From the NCBI RefSeq assembly GCF_025938155.1, contig NZ_JAPCZG010000001.1, positions 476,025 through 540,024 of the forward strand: a DNA stretch of 64,000 nt, given 5' to 3'. The stretch comes from Novosphingobium sp. KCTC 2891. Its GTDB lineage: Bacteria; Pseudomonadota; Alphaproteobacteria; Sphingomonadales; Sphingomonadaceae. Each line of letters opens with the position of its first letter. The first letter of the stretch is position 1. The notes under the pieces were generated by a model. The model was not told the origin of the DNA. It ran no database searches and saw only the letters and a list, made by a program, of their open reading frames with translations. Shown here one piece after another: positions 1-8,361 of the stretch. Made by a program: the position numbers and the translations under genes.

Positions 1-376
1 GCAGGTCGGGGCGGGGCAGGGGCTGGCGGTCGGGCAGGGCGGGGTCGATGCGCAGCTGCTGCCACGCCCCCTTGCGCACCACGTCGGCGAAAAGGCGCAA
101 CTGGCCCACGGTGCGGCCGCGTTCGCCTTCCAGACGGGCGCGGGGCAGGCCGGATTCGCGCATCGCCGCTTCGATCAGGTCGTCGCCGATGGCGAGGATC
201 TCTTCGGCGATTCGTTCAAGGAACGCGGCGCGCGCCTCGCGGCTGGTGGCGCGGTAGGCATCGAACGCGGCAGCGGCGGCTGCGCAGGCCTGGGCCACGT
301 CGGCGGGGCCGTGCACGGCAAAGGCGGGGCCGTGCGGCTGACCGGTCGCGGCGGCCACGGAGCGGAAGTCGGTCAT
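1..376 (-). CDS. 2,5-dioxovalerate (alpha-ketoglutarate semialdehyde) dehydrogenase, N-terminal part
   Basis: Only the first 125 codons lie in the window; the gene runs off the left edge. The N-terminal segment, with the stretches [15 protein letters not shown] and [13 protein letters not shown], is typical of the aldehyde dehydrogenase subfamily that oxidises 2-oxoglutarate semialdehyde to 2-oxoglutarate, the last step of Weimberg-type pentose oxidation. The catalytic Cys/Glu region is outside the window. The ATG at 376 has an AGGAGA ribosome site about five bases upstream. The gene diverges from the GntR regulator gene, and an operator-like site lies 13-33 bases before its start. Subfamily assignment rests on the N-terminus alone, but it fits the neighbouring lactonase and aldonate dehydratase genes. 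Confidence 0.85.
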   Translation of the reverse strand, partial: MTDFRSVAAATGQPHGPAFAVHGPADVAQACAAAAAAFDAYRATSREARAAFLERIAEEILAIGDDLIEAAMRESGLPRARLEGERGRTVGQLRLFADVVRKGAWQQLRIDPALPDRQPLPRPDL

Positions 377-388
377 CTGAATCTCCTG

Positions 389-409
389 ATTTACTCCGAC
401 ATATTACGG
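389..409. promoter_or_regulatory. Putative operator of the local GntR/FCD regulator (site A)
   Basis: Read on the minus strand this contains ATATGTCGGAGTAAAT, which matches 13 of 16 positions of the site at 2762-2777. It has loose ATWT...AWAT symmetry around a GTCGGA core. It lies just upstream of the dehydrogenase start and faces the regulator gene. FadR-type GntR regulators bind such short palindromes. The assignment to this regulator is inferred from location only. Confidence 0.5.
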
Positions 410-499
410 CTTCCGGGGAAAGGCAACATCGCTTGCACTTAAACGTTTCACCTTGGCAGGCGCGCTGTTAAGCGTGGTTTGCAGGAGGACCGCGAACCC

Positions 500-1297
500 G
501 TGACAGAAGCCTTACCCGAGACCGCATCGGCCAGCCCGGAAACCGTTCCGAGCAAGGCGCTGGAGAGCGCGTCGGGCGCTGTGCGCGGACCGGGGCGCAG
601 GCTGCACGGCGCGCTGGCGCACAAGCTGGGGACCGCGATCTTGTCCGGCCAATACGCGCCGGGCGATGTGCTGCCGGGCGAAGTGGCCTTTGCCGAGGAA
701 CTGAAGGTTTCGCGCAGCGCCTACCGCGAGGCGATCCAGGTGCTGACCGCCAAGGGCCTTGTCGCCAGCCGCCCCAAGGCGGGCACGCGGGTGCTGCCGC
801 GCGAGCGTTGGAACCTGCTCGATCCTGAAGTGCTGGCCTGGGCCTTTGCCGGCGAACCCGATGTCGCTTTCGTGCGGGACCTGTTCGAGCTGCGCTCCAT
901 CATCGAGCCGGCGGCGGCGCGGCTGGCGGCGCAGCGGCGGACGAAGGACGATATCCGCATCATGCGCGACGCGCTGGCCGCGATGCGCCGCAACACGCTG
1001 ACCACCGAGGCGGGCCGCGCGGCGGACCGCGATTTCCACGACGCGATCCTGCGGGCCACCGGCAACCAGGCGATGGTGGTGCTGAGCGCCAGCATCGGCG
1101 CGGCGGTCCACTGGACCACCCAGTTCAAGCAGCGTTCGCGCGAGCTGCCGCGCAACCCGATCCCCGATCACGCACGCGTGTTCGATGCGATTTCCGCCGG
1201 CGATGCCGATGCTGCGGCCGAGGCGATGGGCGTGCTGGTGGATCTGGCGCTGGAAGATACGCGCAGCTCGATGGGGCAAGGCGCCGACGCAGCCTGA
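500..1297 (+). CDS. GntR-family transcriptional regulator, FadR/FCD subfamily
   Basis: A 265-residue DNA-binding regulator. About residues 35-100 form the winged-helix GntR domain (the segments LGTAILSGQYAPGDVLPGE and SRSAYREAIQVL are typical). The C-terminal part is an all-helical FCD ligand-binding domain with the usual acidic and histidine residues, for example in RDFHDAIL near the middle of the domain. I chose the GTG at 500 because AGGAGG at 483-488 sits 11 bases before it; an upstream TTG at 479 lies before that ribosome site. It stands between the divergent dehydrogenase gene and the convergent permease gene of a pentose oxidation locus, so it probably senses a sugar acid or lactone and controls that locus. 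The ligand is not deducible. Confidence 0.9.
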   Translation: MTEALPETASASPETVPSKALESASGAVRGPGRRLHGALAHKLGTAILSGQYAPGDVLPGEVAFAEELKVSRSAYREAIQVLTAKGLVASRPKAGTRVLPRERWNLLDPEVLAWAFAGEPDVAFVRDLFELRSIIEPAAARLAAQRRTKDDIRIMRDALAAMRRNTLTTEAGRAADRDFHDAILRATGNQAMVVLSASIGAAVHWTTQFKQRSRELPRNPIPDHARVFDAISAGDADAAAEAMGVLVDLALEDTRSSMGQGADAA

Positions 1298-1335
1298 AGG
1301 GATCTGTTCGCGCCGCGGCGCGAATCCGGAACATG

Positions 1336-1375
1336 AAAAAAGGGGCGGAAGGTGGATGCCTTCCGCCCCTTTTTT
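1336..1375. terminator. Bidirectional intrinsic terminator
   Basis: An 11-bp GC-rich stem (1342-1352 pairing with 1359-1369) has a six-base loop. It is preceded by six A and followed by six T, so it works on either strand. It separates the convergent regulator and permease genes. Confidence 0.92.
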
Positions 1376-1387
1376 GCGAACCTTCGT

Positions 1388-2698
1388 TCAGCCTTCGGCT
1401 TGCGCGTCCGGCAGGGCGTGGGTGGGGCGCGATCCCCACAGGGCGTAGAACAGCACGTAAAGTTCGCAGGCTGCGGTCAGCAGGAACGAGGTCTGGAGGC
1501 CGTAGCTGTCCGCGAGATAGCCCTGCACCACCACCAGCGCGCCGCCCGCGATCGCCATGATCAGCAGGCCCGAGCCTTCCTCGGTCAGCGGGCCGAGGCC
1601 GCGGATGCCGAGCGTGAAGATCGTGGGGAACATGATCGAGTGGAACAGGCCCACGAGGATCAGCGACCACATCGCCACCGGACCGGTGGTGAACACCGTG
1701 ACCATCATCACCACGAAGGCGCCGACCGAGAACGCCGCGAGCACGGTTTCCGCGCGCACGCGCTGCATGATCGCCGATCCGGCGAAGCGGCCCACCATCA
1801 TGCCGCCCCACAGGAACGAGAGGTAGCGGCCCGCCTGCTCGTGCGTGAGATTGGCGATCTCGGGCTGGCTGACGAAGTTGACGAAGAGGTTGGCCACGCC
1901 GATTTCGGCGATCAGGTAGATGAAGATCGCGGGCACGCCGAACACCAGGTTGCGGTGCTGCCACAGCGACAGGTGCTTGCGTTCTTCCTTGGCAAGCCGC
2001 TGGGTGGCCGACCCCATCGCCGGCAGCGGGAAGCGCGCGATGACGATGGCCAGGACGACGAGCACTGCGGCGACGAGGCCGTAGGGCAGGATCACCGACT
2101 GCGCATCGGCGATGCGCTCGGCCTGCGTCAGCACGGTGCCGGCGGCGGCGGTGCCGCTCTTCGACCGGCCGAGAATGAGATAGGCGCCGAACATCGGCGC
2201 GAGCATGGTGCCCGCCGAATTGAGCGCCTGCACCAGGTTGAGCCGCGACGAGGCCGTCTCCGGCTTGCCCACCACCGCGACATAGGGATTGGCTGCCACC
2301 TGCAGCAGCGTGATGCCGCTGGCGATGATGAACAGCATGGTGAGCGTGACGCCGTAGGATGGGATCGACGCCGCGACCATCATGCCCAGCGCGCCCGCCG
2401 CCATGATGAGCAGGCCGACGACCAGTGACTTCTGGTAGCCGATGCGCTCGATCAGCTTGGCCGCCGGGATCGAGGCCACGAAATAGGCGATGAACCAGAC
2501 GGATTCGATCAGAGTTGTCTGGGTATAGTTCAGGTCGAACACGGCGCGCAGATGCGGCAGCAGCGTGTTGTTGATGACCGTGATGAAGCCCCACATGAAG
2601 AACAGGCTGGCCAGCAGCGTCAGCGCGGGGCCGTAGCGGACGCCCGCCTGCGGCGCGCTCGCGGCGCTGCCTGTCATTGAAGATACCACTGGCGGCAT
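1388..2698 (-). CDS. Sugar MFS permease (FucP/GluP-type)
   Basis: A 436-residue inner-membrane transporter with about 12 hydrophobic spans. The N-terminal segment LLASLFFMWGFITVINNTLL and the following LPHLRAVF and WFIAYF stretches are characteristic of the fucose/glucose/galactose:H+ symporter branch of the major facilitator superfamily. The central loop near SATQRLAKEERKHLSLWQHR separates the two six-helix halves. The ATG at 2698 is preceded by GAGAGGAC; reading further upstream gives only low-complexity sequence. It is divergent from the mutarotase gene and shares its operator-bearing intergenic region, so it probably imports the pentose (or a related aldose) consumed by this locus. The exact sugar is an inference. 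Confidence 0.88.
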   Translation of the reverse strand: MPPVVSSMTGSAASAPQAGVRYGPALTLLASLFFMWGFITVINNTLLPHLRAVFDLNYTQTTLIESVWFIAYFVASIPAAKLIERIGYQKSLVVGLLIMAAGALGMMVAASIPSYGVTLTMLFIIASGITLLQVAANPYVAVVGKPETASSRLNLVQALNSAGTMLAPMFGAYLILGRSKSGTAAAGTVLTQAERIADAQSVILPYGLVAAVLVVLAIVIARFPLPAMGSATQRLAKEERKHLSLWQHRNLVFGVPAIFIYLIAEIGVANLFVNFVSQPEIANLTHEQAGRYLSFLWGGMMVGRFAGSAIMQRVRAETVLAAFSVGAFVVMMVTVFTTGPVAMWSLILVGLFHSIMFPTIFTLGIRGLGPLTEEGSGLLIMAIAGGALVVVQGYLADSYGLQTSFLLTAACELYVLFYALWGSRPTHALPDAQAEG

Positions 2699-2761
2699 GA
2701 ATGCGTCCTCTCGATCCCTGAGCCGGCAACGCTCGTTGGCATACCGGCTTGCGCTCTTTCC

Positions 2762-2777
2762 ATTTGTCGGACTATAT
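2762..2777. promoter_or_regulatory. Putative operator of the local GntR/FCD regulator (site B)
   Basis: ATTTGTCGGACTATAT lies in the divergent permease/mutarotase intergenic region. It has a GTC-G-GAC core palindrome and matches 13 of 16 positions of the site at 389-409 read on the opposite strand. Both flank sugar-oxidation genes, which suggests one shared regulator. Binding is inferred, not shown. Confidence 0.5.
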
Positions 2778-2841
2778 GTGCGCCGAGGCCGCGTCAATGG
2801 GCGGCAATAATCGAAGCCAGCATATCCGAAAGGCTGTGGGA

Positions 2842-4017
2842 ATGAGGAATTCGGGCAAGACCCTGTTCGCATCGCGGTTGGCGCTTTCCGCCACCGCCGC
2901 CGTGATCGTCTCCGCATCGGCGCTGCTGCCGCTTGCCGCGCATGCTGCCGAGGCGACCCAGGCACCGGCCGGCAAGCTGGCCGACGGCACCGAAGTTTCC
3001 GCGATCACGTTGAAGGCGGCGAACGGCGTCTCGGCGCGAATCCTCGCCTATGGGGCCACCCTCCAGTCGCTCTGCGCGCCGGGCCGTGACGGCAAGGCGG
3101 CCGATGTCGTGCTCGGCTATGACGATCTCGCTTCCTACGTCGATCACCCCAACTATTTCGGCGTGACCGTGGGCCGCTATGCCAACCGCATTGCCGGCGG
3201 CACCTTCGCGCTCGACGGCAAGACGTTCCAGCTTCCGCTCAACGACAAGACCAACAGCCTGCACGGCGGCGGCAAGGGCTTCGACAAGGTGGTGTGGAAG
3301 GTGGTCTCGGTGAAGTCCGGACCGGTTGCCAGCGTCGTGCTGTCGCATGTCAGCCCCGATGGCGATTCGGGCTATCCGGGGAAGCTGGCCACCACGGTGA
3401 CCTATTCGCTCGACGAAGCGGGCAACCTGACCATCGCGTTCGAGGCGAAGTCCGACAAGCCCACCGTGGTCAACATGACCAACCATGCGATCTTCGACAT
3501 GGCGGGCGAGGGATCGCCCGCAGGCGCGATGGGGCAGATGCTGACCATTCCCGCCGCCGCCTATACCCCGGTGGACGACAAGCTGATCCCCACCGGCGAG
3601 CTGCGCAAGGTGGAAGGCAGCGTGTTCGATTTCCGCCAGCCCCGCCGCGTGGCGGACGGGCTGCGTGACGGGCGCGATCAGCAGATCGTGTTCGGCCGCG
3701 GCTATGACCACAACTTCGCGCTCGACAAGGGGGTGACCACCAATCCCCAGCTCGCCGCGCGGCTCGAGGATCCCGCTTCGGGTCGCACCCTCGAGGTTCT
3801 CAGCACCGAGCCGGGGGTGCAGTTCTACTCCGGCAATTTCCTCGACGGGACGCTCATCGGCAAGGGGGGGCGCCTCTACCGCATGGGCGATGGCATCGCG
3901 CTGGAGCCGCAGAAGTTCCCCGATGCGCCGAACCACCCGTCGTTCGTCTCTGCCCGCGTCGATCCCGGCAAGCCGTACCGGCACGTCATGATCTACCGCC
4001 TCACCACTTCGCGCTGA
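2842..4017 (+). CDS. galM: Aldose 1-epimerase (mutarotase), exported form
   Basis: A 391-residue enzyme that interconverts alpha and beta anomers of aldoses. The first 35 or so residues form a signal peptide with a charged start, a hydrophobic Ala-rich core and an AHAAE cleavage region, so it probably acts in the periplasm. Mutarotase motifs are present: GVTVGRYANRIAGG, the NSLHGG histidine segment, and a second conserved histidine in NMTNHAIFD. I chose the ATG at 2842 because it gives a clean signal peptide; the frame is open further upstream to a TTG at 2749, which would put a long unneeded extension before it. It is followed closely by the aldonate dehydratase and lactonase genes, and feeds the correct anomer into pentose oxidation. 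Confidence 0.9.
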   Translation: MRNSGKTLFASRLALSATAAVIVSASALLPLAAHAAEATQAPAGKLADGTEVSAITLKAANGVSARILAYGATLQSLCAPGRDGKAADVVLGYDDLASYVDHPNYFGVTVGRYANRIAGGTFALDGKTFQLPLNDKTNSLHGGGKGFDKVVWKVVSVKSGPVASVVLSHVSPDGDSGYPGKLATTVTYSLDEAGNLTIAFEAKSDKPTVVNMTNHAIFDMAGEGSPAGAMGQMLTIPAAAYTPVDDKLIPTGELRKVEGSVFDFRQPRRVADGLRDGRDQQIVFGRGYDHNFALDKGVTTNPQLAARLEDPASGRTLEVLSTEPGVQFYSGNFLDGTLIGKGGRLYRMGDGIALEPQKFPDAPNHPSFVSARVDPGKPYRHVMIYRLTTSR

Positions 4018-4029
4018 TTGAAAGCTGCA

Positions 4030-5826
4030 ATGACCGACAAGCCCACTCCCAAGCTGCGCTCGCGCGCATGGTTCGACAATCCCGGCAACATCGACATGAC
4101 CTCGCTCTACCTCGAGCGCTATCTCAACTTCGGGATCAGCCTTGAGGAACTGCGTTCGGGCAAGCCGATCATCGGCATTGCCCAGACCGGCAGCGACCTT
4201 TCGCCGTGCAACCGCCACCACATCGTGCTGGCCGAGCGCATCCGCGAAGGCATCCGCGAGGCTGGCGGCATCGCGCTGGAGTTCCCGGTCCATCCGATCC
4301 AGGAAACCGGCAAGCGGCCGACCGCGGGTCTGGACCGCAACCTGGCCTATCTCGGGCTGGTCGAGGCGCTCTATGGCTATCCCATCGACGGCGTGGTGCT
4401 GACCACCGGCTGCGACAAGACCACGCCCGCGCTGCTGATGGCGGCCGCGACGGTGAACATCCCGTCGATCGCGCTGTCGGTCGGCCCGATGCTCAACGGC
4501 TGGCACAAGGGCGAGCGCACCGGATCGGGCACCATCGTGTGGAAGGGCCGCGAGTTGATGGCCAAGGGCGAGCTGGACGAGGAGGGCTTCATCAAGCTCG
4601 TCGCCAGCTCCGCGCCGTCCACCGGTTACTGCAACACGATGGGCACGGCCACGACGATGAACAGCCTGGCCGAAGCGCTGGGCATGATGCTGCCCGGTTC
4701 GGCCGCGATCCCGGCGCCCTACCGCGACCGGCAGGAATGCGCCTATTACACCGGCAAGCGCATCGTCGACATGGTGCGCGAGGACCTGAAGCCGTCGGAC
4801 ATCCTGACGCTGGATGCGTTCCACAACGCCATCGTGGTGAACTCGGCCATCGGCGGATCGACCAACGCACCGATCCACCTGGCCGCCATCGCGCGCCACA
4901 TCGGTGTGGAACTGCCGCTGGAGGACTGGCAGCGACTGGGCCACAAGGTGCCGCTGCTGGTGAACCTGCAACCGGCAGGCGAATACCTGGGTGAGGATTA
5001 CTACCGCGCGGGCGGCGTGCCGGCGGTGGTGGCGCAGCTGATCGGGCAGGGGCTGATCCATGAAGGAGCGATGACCGTCAACGGGCGCACCATGGGCGAC
5101 AATTGCCGCGACGCGACGATCGAGGACGAGCGCGTGATCCGCCCGTTCGCGCAGCCGCTGCGCGAGGATGCGGGCTTCCTGGTGCTGTCGGGCAACCTGT
5201 TCGATGCCGCGATCATGAAGACCAGCGTCATCAGCGCCGATTTCCGCGCGCGCTATCTGTCCAACCCCGATGATCCCGAGGCGTTCGAAGGGACGGCCGT
5301 GGTGTTCGACGGACCGGAGGACTACCACCACCGCATCGACGATCCGGCGCTGGGCATCACGCCCGAAACGCTGCTGTTCATGCGCGGGACCGGCCCCATC
5401 GGCTATCCCGGCGCGGCGGAAGTGGTGAACATGCGCCCGCCCGCCTACCTCATCACCGAAGGCGTCAGCGCGCTGCCGTGCATCGGCGACGGGCGCCAGT
5501 CGGGCACATCGGGCAGTCCTTCGATTCTCAACGCCAGCCCGGAAGCGGCGGCGATGGGCGGGCTGGCCCTGCTGGAGACGGGCGACCGGGTGCGGATGGA
5601 CTTGCGCAAGGGCCGCGTCGACGTGCTGATTTCGGACGCGGAACTGGCGCAGCGCCGCGCCGCGCTGGAAGCGGCGGGCGGCTATGCCTATCCCGCTTCG
5701 CAGACGCCGTGGCAGGAACTCCAGCGTGCGGTGGTGGGCCAGCTTTCCACCGGCGCGATCCTGGAAGGGGCGGAGAAGTACCAGCGCATAGCGCAGACCG
5801 CGGGCCTGCCGCGCGACAACCACTGA
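4030..5826 (+). CDS. Aldonate dehydratase of the IlvD/Edd family (D-xylonate or L-arabinonate dehydratase)
   Basis: A 598-residue iron-sulfur dehydratase that removes water from a pentonate to give a 2-keto-3-deoxypentonate. Both family signatures are visible: [12 protein letters not shown] near residue 135 and [15 protein letters not shown] near residue 495. The conserved cysteines in SPCNRHH and TTGCDK are the expected cluster ligands. The N-terminus ([20 protein letters not shown]) and the C-terminal MTPWQEL-type segment resemble Caulobacter XylD-type xylonate dehydratases more than the branched-chain enzyme IlvD. I chose the ATG at 4030; a TTG at 4018 directly follows the mutarotase stop. 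D-xylonate and L-arabinonate cannot be separated by eye, so no symbol is assigned. Confidence 0.88.
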   Translation: MTDKPTPKLRSRAWFDNPGNIDMTSLYLERYLNFGISLEELRSGKPIIGIAQTGSDLSPCNRHHIVLAERIREGIREAGGIALEFPVHPIQETGKRPTAGLDRNLAYLGLVEALYGYPIDGVVLTTGCDKTTPALLMAAATVNIPSIALSVGPMLNGWHKGERTGSGTIVWKGRELMAKGELDEEGFIKLVASSAPSTGYCNTMGTATTMNSLAEALGMMLPGSAAIPAPYRDRQECAYYTGKRIVDMVREDLKPSDILTLDAFHNAIVVNSAIGGSTNAPIHLAAIARHIGVELPLEDWQRLGHKVPLLVNLQPAGEYLGEDYYRAGGVPAVVAQLIGQGLIHEGAMTVNGRTMGDNCRDATIEDERVIRPFAQPLREDAGFLVLSGNLFDAAIMKTSVISADFRARYLSNPDDPEAFEGTAVVFDGPEDYHHRIDDPALGITPETLLFMRGTGPIGYPGAAEVVNMRPPAYLITEGVSALPCIGDGRQSGTSGSPSILNASPEAAAMGGLALLETGDRVRMDLRKGRVDVLISDAELAQRRAALEAAGGYAYPASQTPWQELQRAVVGQLSTGAILEGAEKYQRIAQTAGLPRDNH

Positions 5827-5845
5827 CGGGCGAGCGGAGGCGACG

Positions 5846-6712
5846 ATGACCGCGTGGCGGAAGATCGAGCGCGACGTGCGCGATACGCTTGGCGAAGGCG
5901 CGATGTGGTGCGCACGCGATGGCGCGTTCTATTGGACCGACATCCTGGCCCCCGCGCTCAACCGGATGACGCTGGCGAGCGGCGCGATCGAGCGCTGGGC
6001 CATGCCCGAGCCGCTGGGCTGGGTGGTGAGCCATGCGGAAGGCGGCCTTGTCGGCGGCTTTCGGTCCGGCATCGCGAAAATCGGGCTGGACCCGATCGAG
6101 GTCGGCCCGCGCAAGGCGGTCGAGGCGCACCTGCCGGGCAATCGCATGAACGACGGCAAGACCGACGCCACGGGGGCGATCTGGTGCGGCACGATGGACA
6201 TGGGCGAATCGCAGGCCAGCGGCTCGCTCTACCGGATCAGCCCGCAAGGCGAGCTGAGCATGGTCGATATCGGCTATCTGGTGCCCAATGGCCCCGCGTT
6301 CTCGCCCTGCGGTCGCTGGCTCTATCACACCGACAGCGGCCGGCGGACGATCTACCGCTTCGCGCTGGATGATGGGCACATCCGCAAGGACGGCGTGTTC
6401 ACCGTGTTCGGCGAGGACGATGGCTATCCCGACGGCATGACCACCGACGCCGAGGGATTCCTGTGGGTGGCGCATTGGGATGGCGGGCGCATCAGCCGCT
6501 TCGACCCCGAAGGCCGGCGCGAACGCTCGATCGCACTGCCGGCAAAGCGCGTGACCAACATCGCGTTTGCCGGCGAGGCGCACGACCGGATGTTCGTGAC
6601 CTCGGCTGCCACCGGGTTGCCGCCGTCCGAGTTTGACGGCGCGCTGTTCGAGGTCGACTGCGGCGGAATCACCGGCAATCCCACGGTGCCGTTTCCCGGC
6701 ATCGTCGGCTGA
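5846..6712 (+). CDS. SMP-30/gluconolactonase family lactonase (pentonolactonase)
   Basis: A 288-residue six-bladed beta-propeller hydrolase that would open the sugar-1,4-lactone made by a pentose dehydrogenase. Family landmarks are the early glutamate in TLGEGAMW, the metal-binding segment NRMNDGKTDATG, and PDGMTTDAEG with its conserved aspartate. The start ATG at 5846 is 19 bases after the dehydratase stop and has GGAGG-like sequence before it, so the two are very likely co-transcribed. Its last codons and stop are the first copy of the 22-bp tandem repeat that follows. The substrate (xylono- or arabinonolactone) is inferred from context. Confidence 0.87.
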   Translation: MTAWRKIERDVRDTLGEGAMWCARDGAFYWTDILAPALNRMTLASGAIERWAMPEPLGWVVSHAEGGLVGGFRSGIAKIGLDPIEVGPRKAVEAHLPGNRMNDGKTDATGAIWCGTMDMGESQASGSLYRISPQGELSMVDIGYLVPNGPAFSPCGRWLYHTDSGRRTIYRFALDDGHIRKDGVFTVFGEDDGYPDGMTTDAEGFLWVAHWDGGRISRFDPEGRRERSIALPAKRVTNIAFAGEAHDRMFVTSAATGLPPSEFDGALFEVDCGGITGNPTVPFPGIVG

Positions 6713-6831
6713 CGACACGGGCATCGTCGGCTGACGACACGGGCATCGTCGGCTGACGGCATGGGCATCGTCGGCTGACGACACGGGCATCACCGGCTGA
6801 CGACACGGGCATCGTCCGCTAGGGCGATGCG
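6700..6831. repeat. 22-bp tandem repeat, five copies plus a decayed sixth
   Basis: Units begin at 6700, 6722, 6744, 6766, 6788 and 6810. Copies 1, 2 and 4 are identical; copies 3 and 5 differ at two bases each; copy 6 matches only over its first half. Each full unit holds CATCGTCGGCTGACG, a small CGTC-GGCT-GACG hairpin that also contains a TGA. The first copy is the 3' end and stop codon of the lactonase gene, and the last abuts the start codon of the permease gene. It looks like a replication-slippage expansion of a gene end. Confidence 0.95.
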
Positions 6832-7743
6832 ATGACATGGCTTCCCGCGGCCCTGCTGGCCGGGCTTTTCCAGGCCTGGCGCACGGCCATCCAGCAACAG
6901 TTGCGATCCCTGCTCAGCGTCAGCGGCGCAGGGTTCGTTCGCTATGCCTGGGGTCTGCCTTTCGCGTTGGTGCTGGCCGGAGGCTGGCTCTGGGCGTGGC
7001 GCCTGCCGGTTCCGGCGATGTCGGCGGGTTATCTGGCCTTCGCTGCGGGCGCCGGCATCTGCCAGATCCTGGGCACGGTGCTGCTCATCATGGGCTTCGG
7101 CCATCGCGGATTTGTGGTGGGCACGGCCTTTGCCAAGACCGAGGCTTTGCAGGCCGCGCTGGTGGCGGCGGTGGTGCTGGGCGAACGGCTGCCGGGGCTG
7201 GCGTGGGCCGGGATCGGCTGCGGCGTGGCGGGGGTGCTGGCGCTGATGGGGCAGGGGCTTGGTCCGCGCGATGCCGGCCGCGCGCTGGTGCAGCCGGCGG
7301 CGCTGTGCGGGCTGGGCGCGGGCGCGCTGTTCGCGATGACCGGCGTGCTGGTGAAGCTGGCGACCGCGCGGCTGGCCGGCGTCGATGCCGTGACAGCCGC
7401 TTTGGTGACGCTGGTGGTGGTGCTGGCGATACAGGCGCTGCTCCACGGCGGGTGGATCGCGGCGAAGGAGCCGCAGACGCTGCGCAAGGTCTGGCAATCG
7501 TGGCGCACGTCGGCGCGGGTGGGCCTGCTTTCCGCACTGGGATCGGCGTGCTGGTTCACCGGCTTCGCATTGGCCCCGGTCGCGCTGGTGCGGATCGTGG
7601 GGCAGGTGGAAGTGATCTTCACCGTCCTGTTCGCGCGCCGCCTGCTGGGCGAGCGCGCCCGCGTGCATGAAGTGGCCGGGCTGATGCTGGTGGCGCTGGG
7701 CGTGATCCTGGCGCTCTTGCCCGCGCTGGGGCGGGCCGCGTGA
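6832..7743 (+). CDS. EamA/DMT-superfamily permease
   Basis: A 303-residue integral membrane protein with about ten hydrophobic segments arranged as two repeated five-helix halves. The duplicated EamA pattern shows in the FAKTEALQAALVAAVVLGERL segment of the first half and in LVRIVGQVEVIFTVLFARR with LGERARVHE in the second. Such transporters move small metabolites across the inner membrane. The ATG at 6832 follows the decayed last copy of the tandem repeat, so the normal leader and ribosome site have been affected by the repeat. It may be transcribed with the sugar oxidation genes, but the substrate is unknown. Confidence 0.82.
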   Translation: MTWLPAALLAGLFQAWRTAIQQQLRSLLSVSGAGFVRYAWGLPFALVLAGGWLWAWRLPVPAMSAGYLAFAAGAGICQILGTVLLIMGFGHRGFVVGTAFAKTEALQAALVAAVVLGERLPGLAWAGIGCGVAGVLALMGQGLGPRDAGRALVQPAALCGLGAGALFAMTGVLVKLATARLAGVDAVTAALVTLVVVLAIQALLHGGWIAAKEPQTLRKVWQSWRTSARVGLLSALGSACWFTGFALAPVALVRIVGQVEVIFTVLFARRLLGERARVHEVAGLMLVALGVILALLPALGRAA

Positions 7744-7763
7744 GCGGCGTCGCATCCCGCCTT

Positions 7764-7791
7764 TGACTTATTCAATCGATCAATTAAGTCA
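7764..7791. promoter_or_regulatory. 28-bp palindromic operator candidate before the DUF3237 gene
   Basis: Perfect 7-bp arms TGACTTA (7764-7770) and TAAGTCA (7785-7791) share one centre with an inner ATCGAT. The inner 17 bases TTCAATCGATCAATTAA (7771-7787) recur exactly at 34750-34766 before the racemase gene. The AT-rich palindrome stands out in this GC-rich DNA. It probably binds a dimeric repressor whose gene is not recognised in the window. Confidence 0.6.
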
Positions 7792-7846
7792 TGCCTGTCC
7801 GGCGACCGCGCGCCCATGATGCGCGGCTGCCAGCAGGGAGAGCATG

Positions 7847-8314
7847 ATGGGTATCGAGACCGAACTTCTGTTTGAAATGCAGCTGGATATTCCGCCGGCC
7901 TATCAGGTGGGACCGGCACCGACCGGCGCGCGGATTATTGCGCCCATCGTCGGCGGCACGGTCAAGGGGCCGAAGATCAGCGGCAAGGTGCTGAACAGTG
8001 GCGGCGACTGGATGGTCGTGGGCGCAGACGGCACCATGATCATCGACGTGCGCTGCGCGATCGAGGCCGAGGACGGCACCGTGATCTACGTGACCTATGG
8101 CGGCCGTATCGCCATTCCGGCGGAGGCCGCGCCCGAAGTGTTCAACCCCGAGACGGTCGATGCGGTCGATCCGTCGCGCTATTACTTCCGCAGCACGCCG
8201 CTGTTCGAGGTGGGCCTCGGCACCCCGCACGCATGGCTCAACAGCGTGGTTGCAGTGGGCACGGGCAAGTTCATCAAGGGCGGCGTGAAATACACCGTCT
8301 ATGCGGTGAAGTAA
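7847..8314 (+). CDS. DUF3237 domain protein
   Basis: A 155-residue single-domain protein, probably a small beta-barrel. The sequence runs from IETELLFEMQLDI through GARIIAPIVGGTVKGPKI and GGDWMVVGADGTMIIDVR to the C-terminal YTVYAV strand, matching the DUF3237 family. The biochemical role of the family is not established; members are common in catabolic clusters with acyl-CoA and aromatic genes, as here. GGAG at 7837-7840 fits the ATG at 7847 better than the one at 7844. The palindromic operator lies 56 bases upstream and is shared with the racemase gene at 34.8 kb, which suggests a joint pathway. Confidence 0.82.
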   Translation: MGIETELLFEMQLDIPPAYQVGPAPTGARIIAPIVGGTVKGPKISGKVLNSGGDWMVVGADGTMIIDVRCAIEAEDGTVIYVTYGGRIAIPAEAAPEVFNPETVDAVDPSRYYFRSTPLFEVGLGTPHAWLNSVVAVGTGKFIKGGVKYTVYAVK

Positions 8315-8321
8315 GGGCAGG

Positions 8322-8352
8322 GCGGACCGGGGAAACACCTTCCCCGGTCCGC
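8322..8352. terminator. Hairpin between convergent genes
   Basis: A perfect 13-bp GC-rich stem (8322-8334 with 8340-8352) with a five-base loop lies in the 47-bp gap between the DUF3237 and GST genes. It lacks a clear T run, so it is a probable rather than certain terminator. Confidence 0.65.
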
Positions 8353-8361
8353 GGCTCTTGC

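Noticed and set aside
2794..5823. A 1009-codon open frame on the minus strand across the mutarotase and dehydratase genes
   Set aside because: Its product is His/Arg/Ala-rich low complexity without family motifs and it lies exactly opposite two well-supported enzymes. It is a by-product of GC-rich codon use. The same holds for long antisense frames opposite dnaK (22061-24103), the patatin gene (26117-27481) and the coiled-coil gene (44588-46912).
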